Below are positions 18,059 through 26,006 of a DNA stretch of 64,000 nt, one piece after another. How positions within the stretch are numbered: position 1 is the first letter of the stretch; the number at the start of each line of letters is the position of its first letter. This DNA is from Aliiruegeria lutimaris. GTDB taxonomy: Bacteria > Pseudomonadota > Alphaproteobacteria > Rhodobacterales > Rhodobacteraceae. The translations under genes were made by a program, and so were the position numbers. The stretch spans positions 25,545 through 89,544 of the forward strand of contig NZ_FNEK01000019.1 of assembly GCF_900099935.1 (NCBI RefSeq). The letters are read 5' to 3'. The notes under the pieces were generated by a model, which worked only from the letters and a program-made list of their open reading frames with translations, was not told where the DNA came from and did not search any database.

Positions 18059-18991
18059 TCATGGTTTCGAGCGGCGGTGCCCGTGTTTTCGGGTGAGCGC
18101 GTCCAGAACGCGGTCTGCCCGCTCCCCCATATCTTCCGTGCCGGGCCGCAACGCCTGCTCCCCGATCTGCTGCTGCCAATTGGCCGTGGCTTGGGCCATG
18201 CGGCCGGGCAGACCCAGCTGTTCGACCATGGTGCAGGATTCGCGCATCTCCGCCGCGCGCCTGCGGCCATGCACCATCATCCGTTCGAGGCTGCGCTGCA
18301 TCGTGACAGCCCAGTCCATGCCCGGATGGCTCTCTTTGAGCGTGTCAATGACGCGTTCCTCGACACCCAGCGTCCGTCCGGCAAGCAGGCATTCGGCGGA
18401 AAGCGCCTCCATGCCCTTGATCATGATGGAGCGGACGAGCTTGATCGCCGCCGCGTCGCCGACTTTCGGGCCAAGCGCCTTTGCCTGCATGTCGAGCCTG
18501 TACATAATCTCCAGAGCCTGCTCGGCACGCGGACCACTTACCAGAACCGGTGTTTGGTGAAGCCGCGGGTGAACGGGCGCCATTACGGCGACATCGATGT
18601 ATTGCGCTCCGGCGCCGTCGATCAGTTCTGCGGACGCCTGCTTGGTTTGCGGCGCGCAGGAATTGCAGTCGAAATAGAAGCCCCCCGGACGAAGGCCGGG
18701 GAGAACGCTCCGCGCGGCTTGTTCGGCCTGGTCGGCCGTCACGAAGGAGAATACAGCGTCAGCCCCGGCAACCGCCTCTGGCGCTGAGCCGGCGCAGTTC
18801 ACGCCATGCCGCTCACAGGCGTCTAGGATCTCCTCCCGCTCCGGACCTGCCCCGTCCGTCTTGATATCGAAGGTGGTCAGGGCGAGGCTTTCCCTGCCTT
18901 CCCAGCCGCTCACGAAGGCCCGCGCGGCCTCTCCGAAGCCGATAAGGGCGACGGCGAGGGGCAGGCTCTGGCGGTTGTCGGAGGCGGGCAT
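18059..18991 (-). CDS. NAD(P)-binding beta-hydroxyacid-type dehydrogenase with DUF1932 C-terminus
   Basis: The product has 310 residues. The N-terminal Rossmann region (VALIGFGEAARAFVSGW) belongs to the 6-phosphogluconate/3-hydroxyisobutyrate dehydrogenase group. FYFDCNSCAPQTK and YIDVAVMAPVHP occupy the substrate-loop positions, and the helical C-terminus (KLVRSIMIKGMEALSAECLL, HPGMDWAVT) is DUF1932-like. The invariant Lys of the family is K184 in AAIKLVRS. It lies downstream of the tandem-HTH LysR gene on the same strand and precedes the dead TRAP genes, so it may act on an aromatic ring-cleavage acid. The substrate is not known. Confidence 0.75.
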   Translation of the reverse strand: MPASDNRQSLPLAVALIGFGEAARAFVSGWEGRESLALTTFDIKTDGAGPEREEILDACERHGVNCAGSAPEAVAGADAVFSFVTADQAEQAARSVLPGLRPGGFYFDCNSCAPQTKQASAELIDGAGAQYIDVAVMAPVHPRLHQTPVLVSGPRAEQALEIMYRLDMQAKALGPKVGDAAAIKLVRSIMIKGMEALSAECLLAGRTLGVEERVIDTLKESHPGMDWAVTMQRSLERMMVHGRRRAAEMRESCTMVEQLGLPGRMAQATANWQQQIGEQALRPGTEDMGERADRVLDALTRKHGHRRSKP

Positions 18992-19098
18992 GGTTCACGT
19001 CCTGGTTCGGTGTCGGTTGCCTTGTCGCTACCACCGTCGCCGGATGGAACGGAAATTGATTGCTCACTAACTGTATTCAATAATGATATACTGGACTT

Positions 19099-20319
19099 CT
19101 AATCGAAACGTTTTCGCGCCGCTGTTGCCAGCAAGTCCAAAAGCAGGGATTGCGTGGCCGTGGGTTGCCAGTCCTTTCGGGTCGAGAGGCCGATCGTTCG
19201 GCTGGCCGCTTTGAGTTCGACGTTCAACTGGCTTAGAAGGCCTTGTTCCATTTCCAGCCGGACTTGGTGCGGCGAGAGAATCGTCAACCTGTCGCTGCCC
19301 ATCAATAGCCCGCGCAGGACGATCTGGGACGAGGTTTCCACGATCCTGCTTGGCGCTGCGATGCCCGCTTCCGAAAACAGGGATTCGAACAATACCCGGG
19401 TTGGAACGCCTTCCGGCGGGGTCACCCACGCATAGGTGGCCAGGTCCCGGATGGTGACGGTCTCTTGCTCCGATAGCGGGTGCCCGCTGCGCGCGAGGAT
19501 CGCCAGCGCATCGTCGAAAAGCGGCGCCTGTTCCACGTCGTCGGCCGGAACCGGATCGCGCAGGGCGCCGATCAGCAGATCGAACTGGCCATGGCGTAAT
19601 CCGTGCAGAAGATCCGCGTAGGGTCCGTCGATCACGCGCACCCGAATTTCCGGACGAAGCCGCGTTAGATCATTGATTGCTTTTGGCAAAACGTAGGATC
19701 GGGCGAGCGGCATCGTGCCAATGACCACTTCGGCGCTGTCATGGCCCAGCCATGCGTTGATCTCGTCGATCCCCTGTTTGAGCTCGGCATAGGCCAGTCG
19801 CGTCGATAGCGCGAGCGCCTGCGCAGCGGGGGTCAACTCGATTCCCTGGGCTGTTTTTTCGTAGAGCGGGACGCCGGAAATCCGCTCGAGGTCCCGCGCT
19901 GTCCGATAGAGCGCGGGCTGGGCAATGCCGACTTGCCGCGCCGCCCAGGAGAAGTTTCCTGAATCCTCCACCGCCAGAAGTGCCCGTAATTGAGCGCTGG
20001 TCAGGAGGTGATCGAAATGCTGGAAACCGCCCGACCGCTTTCGGCCGCCGGCCCGGCCGCAGCGCTCCGCGCCCTGCCGAAGGTGGTCTTGCACTCGCGC
20101 CACCCGGTCGCGAAATCCCTCGCCAGGCTCGGTGAGGAAAATGCCGCCTCGGTTCCGAAAGAAGAGTGCGGCGCCAAGTGTCTTTTCCAGCTTTGCCAGT
20201 GCCTGGGTGATCGCGGGCTGCGACAGGTGAACCTCCGAAGCCGCTGCGGAAATGCTGCCCGCCCGCGCCGTTTCAAGGAAGGCGCGCAGGTGGCGGAGAT
20301 TGAGTTTGTATATGTCCAA
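19099..20319 (-). CDS. LysR-family regulator with two N-terminal helix-turn-helix domains
   Basis: The product has about 406 residues, some 100 more than a usual LysR protein. Two winged HTH domains are in series: LRHLRAFLETARAGSISAAA...LSQPAITQALAKLE, and about 100 residues later AQLRALLAVEDSGNFSWAAR...IAQPALYRTARDLE. A normal LysR substrate-binding domain follows (VVIGTMPLARSYVLPKAIND, DLLIGALRDP). It diverges from galB and is followed on its own strand by a dehydrogenase, so it likely controls the 4-oxalomesaconate genes. The start is uncertain: a TTG at 20319 fits the LysR N-terminus, and a TTG at 20358 is also open. Confidence 0.85.
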   Translation of the reverse strand: MDIYKLNLRHLRAFLETARAGSISAAASEVHLSQPAITQALAKLEKTLGAALFFRNRGGIFLTEPGEGFRDRVARVQDHLRQGAERCGRAGGRKRSGGFQHFDHLLTSAQLRALLAVEDSGNFSWAARQVGIAQPALYRTARDLERISGVPLYEKTAQGIELTPAAQALALSTRLAYAELKQGIDEINAWLGHDSAEVVIGTMPLARSYVLPKAINDLTRLRPEIRVRVIDGPYADLLHGLRHGQFDLLIGALRDPVPADDVEQAPLFDDALAILARSGHPLSEQETVTIRDLATYAWVTPPEGVPTRVLFESLFSEAGIAAPSRIVETSSQIVLRGLLMGSDRLTILSPHQVRLEMEQGLLSQLNVELKAASRTIGLSTRKDWQPTATQSLLLDLLATAARKRFD

Positions 20320-20455
20320 AGGGGATGGTCCATGCGTGGTTGGGGTGCTTATACCCAAAAATTATAAAGGTGCCAACGGTTTGAAATGGCCACATGACGT
20401 GAGCGCGTTCTAGGAACAAGCTCAGAAAAGAAGAACGCTGCCCCGGAGGACCAAG

Positions 20456-21187
20456 ATGAGCAATCCAAAAACCGCATTGGTGATTTCCGCCCACGCCGCC
20501 GATTTCGTCTGGCGCTGTGGCGGTGCAATCGCGCTGCACCAGAAGCTCGGTTACGAGGTAACCGTTGCCTGCCTGTCCTTTGGCGAGCGCGGCGAGAGCG
20601 CGCGGCTCTGGAAAGAAGGGAAGTCGCTCGATGAGGTGAAGGCGATACGCCGCAAGGAATCGGAAAACGCCGCTGTTGCGCTCGACGTGCATGACATCCA
20701 GTTTCTCGACCTGGGCGACTACCCTCTGGACCTTGGCGAGGAGGCCCAGGCGCGCGTTGTCGATATCATCCGCGCCGTGCAGCCGCGTTTCATGCTGAGC
20801 CACTCGCAATACGACCCTTACAACACCGATCACATGCGCACGACGGAGTTCGTGTTGACCTGCCGCATGATCGCACAGGCCTGGGGCCACAATCCGGGCG
20901 AGAAGGTGCTCGGCGCGCCGCAGCTCTACCTGTTCGAACCGCACCAGACCGAGCAGATGGGCTGGAAGCCGGACACCTTCCTCGACATCACCGAGGTCTG
21001 GGACAAGAAACGCGCTGCCATTGAGTGCATGGAGGGCCAGCATCACCTGTGGGATTTCTACACCAACGTGGCCGAGAACCGTGGCAACCATTTCCGCCGC
21101 AACTCCGGCGGACAGGCCGGAGGACGGGCGGCGAAATATGCCGAAGGCTTCCAGTCGGTCTTTCCGCGCACCGTGGATGAACTTTGA
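20456..21187 (+). CDS. galB: 4-oxalomesaconate hydratase (PIG-L/LmbE fold)
   Basis: The product has 243 residues with the PIG-L deacetylase fold. The family AHPDD zinc motif is AHAAD here (H13, D16), with [19 protein letters not shown] supplying the further His (126). The [11 protein letters not shown] variant and the length match GalB of Pseudomonas putida, which hydrates 4-oxalomesaconate to 4-carboxy-4-hydroxy-2-oxoadipate. It is not a sugar deacetylase in this setting: the next genes are the cognate aldolase and tautomerase. It has a GGAGGA site, ATG 20456, and is first in the operon, divergent from the tandem-HTH LysR gene. Confidence 0.88.
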   Translation: MSNPKTALVISAHAADFVWRCGGAIALHQKLGYEVTVACLSFGERGESARLWKEGKSLDEVKAIRRKESENAAVALDVHDIQFLDLGDYPLDLGEEAQARVVDIIRAVQPRFMLSHSQYDPYNTDHMRTTEFVLTCRMIAQAWGHNPGEKVLGAPQLYLFEPHQTEQMGWKPDTFLDITEVWDKKRAAIECMEGQHHLWDFYTNVAENRGNHFRRNSGGQAGGRAAKYAEGFQSVFPRTVDEL

Positions 21188-21215
21188 ACGGGTCGCAGGC
21201 AGGGGGAGAAACAGA

Positions 21216-21887
21216 ATGAATGTCGTCGTCCAGACTATTGACCGCGCCGATCAGGCCATTATCGACGGGCTTGCCGCGCTTGGCGTTTCGACCATACACG
21301 AAGCGCAGGGGCGCAAGGGGCTGCTGGCCGATCACATGCGCCCGATCTATTCCGGCGCCAGGATCGCCGGGTCGGCGGTGACGATCTCTGCTCCGCCTTG
21401 CGACAACTGGATGGTCCATGTCGCCATCGAGCAACTTCAGGCGGGCGACATCCTGTTGCTGGCCCCGACCTCGCCCTCCAATGCCGGCTATTTCGGAGAC
21501 CTGCTGGCGACCTCCGCCATGGCGCATGGCTGTCGGGGGCTGGTGATCGATGCAGGTGTCCGCGATGTCCGCGAGTTGACGGAGATGGGCTTTCCGGTCT
21601 GGTCCAAGGCGATCTTCGCCCAGGGCACGGTCAAGGAGACGCTCGGCTCGGTCAATGTGCCGGTCGTCTGCGCCGGCGCTTTGGTCAATCCGGGCGATGT
21701 GGTCATCGCCGATGATGATGGCGTCTGCGTGGTTCGCCGCGAAGAGGCCGCCGAAGTGCTGGAGAAAGCGCGCGCACGGGAGGCCAACGAGGCAGCCAAG
21801 CGTAAAAGGTTCGAGGCCGGCGAGCTTGGGCTCGATATCTACAAGATGCGTGAGCGGCTGGCCGAGAAGGGCTTGAAATATGTCTGA
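21216..21887 (+). CDS. galC: 4-carboxy-4-hydroxy-2-oxoadipate aldolase (RraA fold, class II pyruvate aldolase)
   Basis: The product has 223 residues. The diagnostic D-x20-R-D signature of HMG/CHA aldolases is intact: D95 in [10 protein letters not shown], then R116-D117 in DAGVRDVRE with Glu120 following. [17 protein letters not shown] and the C-terminal [13 protein letters not shown] match LigK/GalC. The enzyme splits CHA into pyruvate and oxaloacetate, the last step of the protocatechuate 4,5-cleavage and gallate routes. ATG 21216 follows AGGGGGAGA. It lies between galB and galD in one operon and its stop touches the first possible galD start. Confidence 0.9.
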   Translation: MNVVVQTIDRADQAIIDGLAALGVSTIHEAQGRKGLLADHMRPIYSGARIAGSAVTISAPPCDNWMVHVAIEQLQAGDILLLAPTSPSNAGYFGDLLATSAMAHGCRGLVIDAGVRDVRELTEMGFPVWSKAIFAQGTVKETLGSVNVPVVCAGALVNPGDVVIADDDGVCVVRREEAAEVLEKARAREANEAAKRKRFEAGELGLDIYKMRERLAEKGLKYV

Positions 21888-21955
21888 TGGCGGATCGGGG
21901 GCGCTGTCCCCGACCCCCGGGAGGTATTCTGACCAAGAACAAGGAGTGCGTGCAG

Positions 21956-23014
21956 GTGACTGAGGGCATTCGATGCATGTGGATTCGTGGCGGCACGTCG
22001 AAGGGCGGTTATTTCCTCGCATCCGACTTGCCCACCGACACGGGCGAGCGGGACGCGATCCTGCTGGGCATAATGGGTTCGCCCGACCCCCGGCAGATCG
22101 ACGGTATGGGCGGCGCGGACCCGCTGACATCCAAGGTTGCCGTGGTGGCGCCGTCCGATCGCGACGGGGTGGATGTCGACTATCTTTTCCTGCAGGTCTT
22201 CGTTGACCGGCCCATCGTCACGGATGCGCAGAACTGCGGCAATATTCTCGCCGGTGTCGGCCCCTTCGCAATCGAACGCGGGCTGGTCGCGGCGCGGGAT
22301 GGCGAGACGCCGGTGACCATCTACATGGAGAATACCGGGCAGGTTGCGGTTGCCAGGGTGCAGACGCCCGGGCGGCGCGTGGGTTATGCGGGCTACTCCT
22401 CCATTGATGGCGTGCCGGGAAGCGCAGCCGCCGTTCCGCTGGAGTTCAAGGATACGGCCGGTTCGAGCTGTGGTGCGTTGCTGCCCACTGGCAATGTCGT
22501 GGACATGGTCGAGGGCGTCGAGGTCACGATGATCGACAACGGCATGCCCTGCGTGGTGCTGCGGGCTTCGGACATGGGTATCTCCGGGACGGAGACACCG
22601 GAAGAGCTGGAGGCCGACAGCGCGCTGACCGCCAGGTTGGAACAGATCCGGCTGGCCTGCGGGCCAATGATGAATCTGGGCGACGTAGCCGAGAAATCGG
22701 TTCCGAAGATGACCATGGTCAGCACGGCCCGCCAGGGTGGGGCGATCTGCACGCGCACCTTCATTCCGCATCGCTGTCACAAGACGATCGGGGTGCTGGG
22801 TGCCGTGAGCGTTGCAACTGCCTGCCTGCTCGAAGGTTCCCCGGCTTATACGCTTGCGCAGCGCGGCACGGGCAAGGAGCGTGCGCTGGCTATCGAACAT
22901 CCGACCGGCGAGATGACCGTCGTGGCAGAGCTGGATGCGCAAGGCGCCGTCAAGAGCGCCGCCATCCTGCGCACGGCCCGAAAGCTGATGGATGGGGTCG
23001 TCTTTCCTCGTTGA
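21956..23014 (+). CDS. galD: 4-oxalomesaconate tautomerase (PrpF family)
   Basis: The product has 352 residues and a diaminopimelate-epimerase-like PrpF fold. Motifs include IRCMWIRGGTSKGGYFLA at the N-terminus, GGADPLTSKVAVV, DAQNCGNILAGVGPFAIE with the conserved Cys, and GGAICTRTFIPHRCHKTIG. GalD isomerises the keto and enol forms of 4-oxalomesaconate so that GalB can hydrate it. GTG 21956 has AAGGAG eight bases upstream and gives the usual family N-terminus. An ATG at 21887 overlapping the galC stop adds 23 poorly conserved residues. It is third in the galB-galC-galD operon. Confidence 0.9.
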   Translation: MTEGIRCMWIRGGTSKGGYFLASDLPTDTGERDAILLGIMGSPDPRQIDGMGGADPLTSKVAVVAPSDRDGVDVDYLFLQVFVDRPIVTDAQNCGNILAGVGPFAIERGLVAARDGETPVTIYMENTGQVAVARVQTPGRRVGYAGYSSIDGVPGSAAAVPLEFKDTAGSSCGALLPTGNVVDMVEGVEVTMIDNGMPCVVLRASDMGISGTETPEELEADSALTARLEQIRLACGPMMNLGDVAEKSVPKMTMVSTARQGGAICTRTFIPHRCHKTIGVLGAVSVATACLLEGSPAYTLAQRGTGKERALAIEHPTGEMTVVAELDAQGAVKSAAILRTARKLMDGVVFPR

Positions 23015-23043
23015 GCGACCTGCCAGAACGCCAGGCAAACCTG

Positions 23044-24047
23044 ATGAACAAGGTCGAATTCCGAGTAGAGCCGGAACCCAATGTGGAAGACACCATGACC
23101 GATCCCTGCAATGACGTCGCGCATCTGGGCCATGTCGAAATCCTGACCGACAAGTTCGAGGAAAGCGTCGATTTCTTTTCCCGTGTTTCGGTCTGACGCT
23201 GTAGGGGCAGGACGGGACCAGCGGCTATTTGCGGGCCTGGGACGATTACGAGCACCACTCGCTGAAACTTGCGCGCTCCGGCACGACCGGTGTGGCGCAT
23301 ATCGGCTATCGCACCGGTTCGCCCGAAGCGCTGGAGCGGCGCGTCACCGCGATTGAGGCGAGCGGTTACAAGACCCATGGCTGGATCGATGGCGATCTTG
23401 GCCATGGCAGCGCTTTCCGCTTCGAGGATCCGTTCGGCCATGTCTTCGAGCTCTATTGGGAGACGCGGAAAAATACCCCTTCCGCCGAGGACAGCCCGGC
23501 GCTGAAGAATAATGCCAGCCGCTTCCACGGCCGCGGCGCTTGCCCGCGACGGCTGGACCACCTGAACCTGCTTTCCGAAGACGTCACCGAGTTTCGCCGG
23601 TTCATAACCACCTGTCTCGGCTCTCGCGTCACCGAGTATTTCCAGCTCGACAATGGCCGTCTGGGAGGGTGCTGGTTCACGGTCAACAACAAGACCTATG
23701 ACCTCGCCTGTACCGAAGAGCATGGCGGTGGCAATGGCCGGCTGCTCCACGTCACCCATGCCACCGATCAGCGCGAGGATATCCTGCGCGTTGCCGACAT
23801 TTTCCTTGAGAATGGCGTATTCATCGAGACCGCTCCGCACAAGCGCGCGATCCAGAACACGTTTTTCCTCTATGTATGGGAGCCAGTAGGCAACCGGGTG
23901 GAACTGGCCAATGCCGGCGCGCAGTTGATCCTCGACCCGGATTGGGAGCCGGTCTGCTGGACCGAGTCCGACCGGAAGAAGGGGCAGGCCTGGGGCCTCA
24001 AGACGATCGAAAGCTTCCATACGCACGGCACGCCGCCGGTTGGGTGA
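23044..24047 (+). pseudogene. Type I extradiol dioxygenase (catechol 2,3-dioxygenase-like, VOC fold), broken
   Basis: The N-terminal frame (VAHLGHVEILTDKFEESVDF) runs into a TGA at 23194-23196. A frameshift near 23185 recovers FGLTL, then a TAG, then GQDGTSGYLRAWDDYEHHSL, which continues to 24047. The two lesions are a one-base shift and a nonsense codon where Ser is expected. The C-terminal half keeps the iron ligands: His in RRLDHLNLL, His in LLHVTHA and Glu in GNRVELANAG. An intact copy would open a catecholic ring. It directly follows galD by 30-80 bases and was presumably part of that operon. Confidence 0.8.
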
Positions 24048-24070
24048 GGCCGTGTGGCCGCGCCCTGCGT

Positions 24071-24979
24071 TCAGGGTTGCGCGCAGGCAAGCAGGATCTG
24101 CTGACGCAGCCAAGCATGCGGTTCATCCGCGTCGAAGCGCTTGTGCCAGATCAGTTGGTTTGCGATTGGTGCGACCTCAAGCGGAACCGGAACGATTACG
24201 AGGTCGAAACGGCGGGCGAAGTATTCCGCCGTTCGGTGGGTGAAGACCCCGACGAGGTTCGATTGCTGCAACAATTCCGGCACGATGGTGAAGCTGGTCA
24301 TCGTGGCGGCGATGGCGCGTTGCAGGCCGTGGCGCGCAAGGATCGTGTCGAAAACCGCGCGGCGCCCGCCGGAGGAACTGACCACGAGATGCGGATAATC
24401 CAGGACCTCCTGCAATTCGGGCCGGGGACCACGAGCGAGCAACGGATGGGCCGAGCGACACAGGCAGACGAACTGGTCCTCGAACGCGAATTGTTGGTTC
24501 AGGTGGCCCGGCACATTGTCGAACCAGCCGATGGCCACGTCGATCTCCTCCTGTTCGATCATCCGGATCGCGTAGGCCCGGTCCGTCGCTCGAAGCGTTA
24601 CCGAGATGCCGGGCGCGCGTTTGCGCATGTTTTCCAGCAGCGGCAGGAAGACCGGCAGGCTGAACCGGTCCGGCGCGCCCAGCATGAAGCGCGCCTCGGC
24701 GGTCGCGGGGTCGAAGGCACGCTCGCGTTCGATGCAGCCGGTGGAAAGCCGGATGATCTCGGCCACTTGCGGCGCAAGCTCCTGCGCGCGCGGCGTCGGG
24801 GTCAGCCCCTCGGGGGTGCGCACCAGCAAGGGGTCGTCGAAATGATCGCGCAGGCGTTTGAGGGAATTTGAGATTGCCGATTGTGTCCGTCCCAGCCGCT
24901 CGCCGGTCCGGGTGACATTTCGTTCTTCGAGCAAGGTGTGAAGCACTAGGAAGAGGTTCAAATCGAAGGTCTGCAGCAT
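24071..24979 (-). CDS. LysR-family regulator (NahR/NodD-like subgroup)
   Basis: The product has 302 residues. One N-terminal HTH (DLNLFLVLHTLLEERNVTRT, LGRTQSAISNSLKRLRDHF) is followed by a substrate-binding domain (FMLGAPDRFSLPVFLPLL, QFVCLCRSAHPL). The DLNLL-type opening with RTQSAIS is characteristic of the NodD/NahR/aromatic-responsive branch. ATG 24979 gives the canonical LysR N-terminus; the 46-codon extension to 25117 covers the intergenic promoter. It diverges from ligI across 103 AT-rich bases, so it probably controls the ligI-TRAP operon. Confidence 0.85.
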   Translation of the reverse strand: MLQTFDLNLFLVLHTLLEERNVTRTGERLGRTQSAISNSLKRLRDHFDDPLLVRTPEGLTPTPRAQELAPQVAEIIRLSTGCIERERAFDPATAEARFMLGAPDRFSLPVFLPLLENMRKRAPGISVTLRATDRAYAIRMIEQEEIDVAIGWFDNVPGHLNQQFAFEDQFVCLCRSAHPLLARGPRPELQEVLDYPHLVVSSSGGRRAVFDTILARHGLQRAIAATMTSFTIVPELLQQSNLVGVFTHRTAEYFARRFDLVIVPVPLEVAPIANQLIWHKRFDADEPHAWLRQQILLACAQP

Positions 24980-25082
24980 GGCGGCCTCGGCATCACTCAG
25001 AATGATTTTGATGATTTCTACTATCAATTTCCAAAATGTGAAAGCACCGGGTAGCCTCCTTGGCAAATGGGAGGAAAATCTG

Positions 25083-26006
25083 ATGACCCAGCCTGAAAAG
25101 GCTCGGGGCGATGGCATCGCCGCCGCCGGCGCCTACCTGCCGTACCATTCCGCTCCCTCGCTGCCGGCATTCAAGGTGCCGAAGGGGGCGGTGGATGCGC
25201 ATTGCCATGTTTTCGGACCGTCCTTGCGGTTCCCCTTCGCTGCCGAGCGCAAGTACACGCCTGTTGATGCGGCGGCCGAAACCCTCTTCGCCCTGCGCGA
25301 CCATCTGGGCTTTTCCCGCAACGTGATCGTGCAGGCGACCTGCCATGGACGGGACAACAGCGCGATGCTGGATGCCATCGCGCGGTCCGGCGGCTCGGCG
25401 CGCGGGGTCGCGGTTATCGGAGAGGAGATCACCGACGCAGAGCTGGACGCCCTCCATGCGGGCGGGGTGCGCGGGGTGCGATTCAATTTCCTCAAGCGGT
25501 TGGTCGGAAACGCGCCAAAGGATGCCTACCAGCGGATTGCGGCCCGGCTGGCGGATCGTGGCTGGCACATTGTCGTCTATTTCGAAATGGCCGAACTGGA
25601 CGAGCTTGCACCCTTCCTGCTGTCCCTTCCTGGCACCATCGTCATCGATCATATGGGTCGTCCGGAAGTGCACGACGGCATTGACAGCTCGGCCTTCCAA
25701 GGCTTCCTGCGGCTTCTGGACGACAATGAGCGGTTCTGGGTCAAGGCGACCTGCCCGGAGCGGCTGACACAGGCCGGGCCTCCCTATGACGACGTGATCC
25801 CCTTCGGCCGGACGCTCGTCTCGCGGTTCCCCGACCGGGTGCTCTGGGGCACCGACTGGCCGCATCCCAACATGCGCTCGCACATGCCCGACGATGGCAA
25901 GCTGGTCGACGTGATACCGCGCATCGCGCCCGACGACACATTGCAACGCAAGTTGCTGATCGATAACCCGATGCGGCTCTACTGGCCCGAAGAGGTGACC
26001 CGATGA
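25083..26006 (+). CDS. ligI: 2-pyrone-4,6-dicarboxylate hydrolase
   Basis: The product has 307 residues of the amidohydrolase superfamily (cog3618 branch). Motifs align closely with Sphingobium LigI: AVDAHCHVFGP (H40, H42), ALRDHLGFSRNVIVQATCHG, VRGVRFNFLKRLV, IVIDHMGRPEV, WVKATCPERL and the catalytic-Asp motif LWGTDWPHPNM, ending NPMRLYW. It opens the PDC lactone to 4-oxalomesaconate, the substrate of GalD/GalB. ATG 25083 has GGGAGGA. Its stop overlaps the start of the TRAP permease by 4 bases, implying coupled translation. Confidence 0.93.
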   Translation: MTQPEKARGDGIAAAGAYLPYHSAPSLPAFKVPKGAVDAHCHVFGPSLRFPFAAERKYTPVDAAAETLFALRDHLGFSRNVIVQATCHGRDNSAMLDAIARSGGSARGVAVIGEEITDAELDALHAGGVRGVRFNFLKRLVGNAPKDAYQRIAARLADRGWHIVVYFEMAELDELAPFLLSLPGTIVIDHMGRPEVHDGIDSSAFQGFLRLLDDNERFWVKATCPERLTQAGPPYDDVIPFGRTLVSRFPDRVLWGTDWPHPNMRSHMPDDGKLVDVIPRIAPDDTLQRKLLIDNPMRLYWPEEVTR

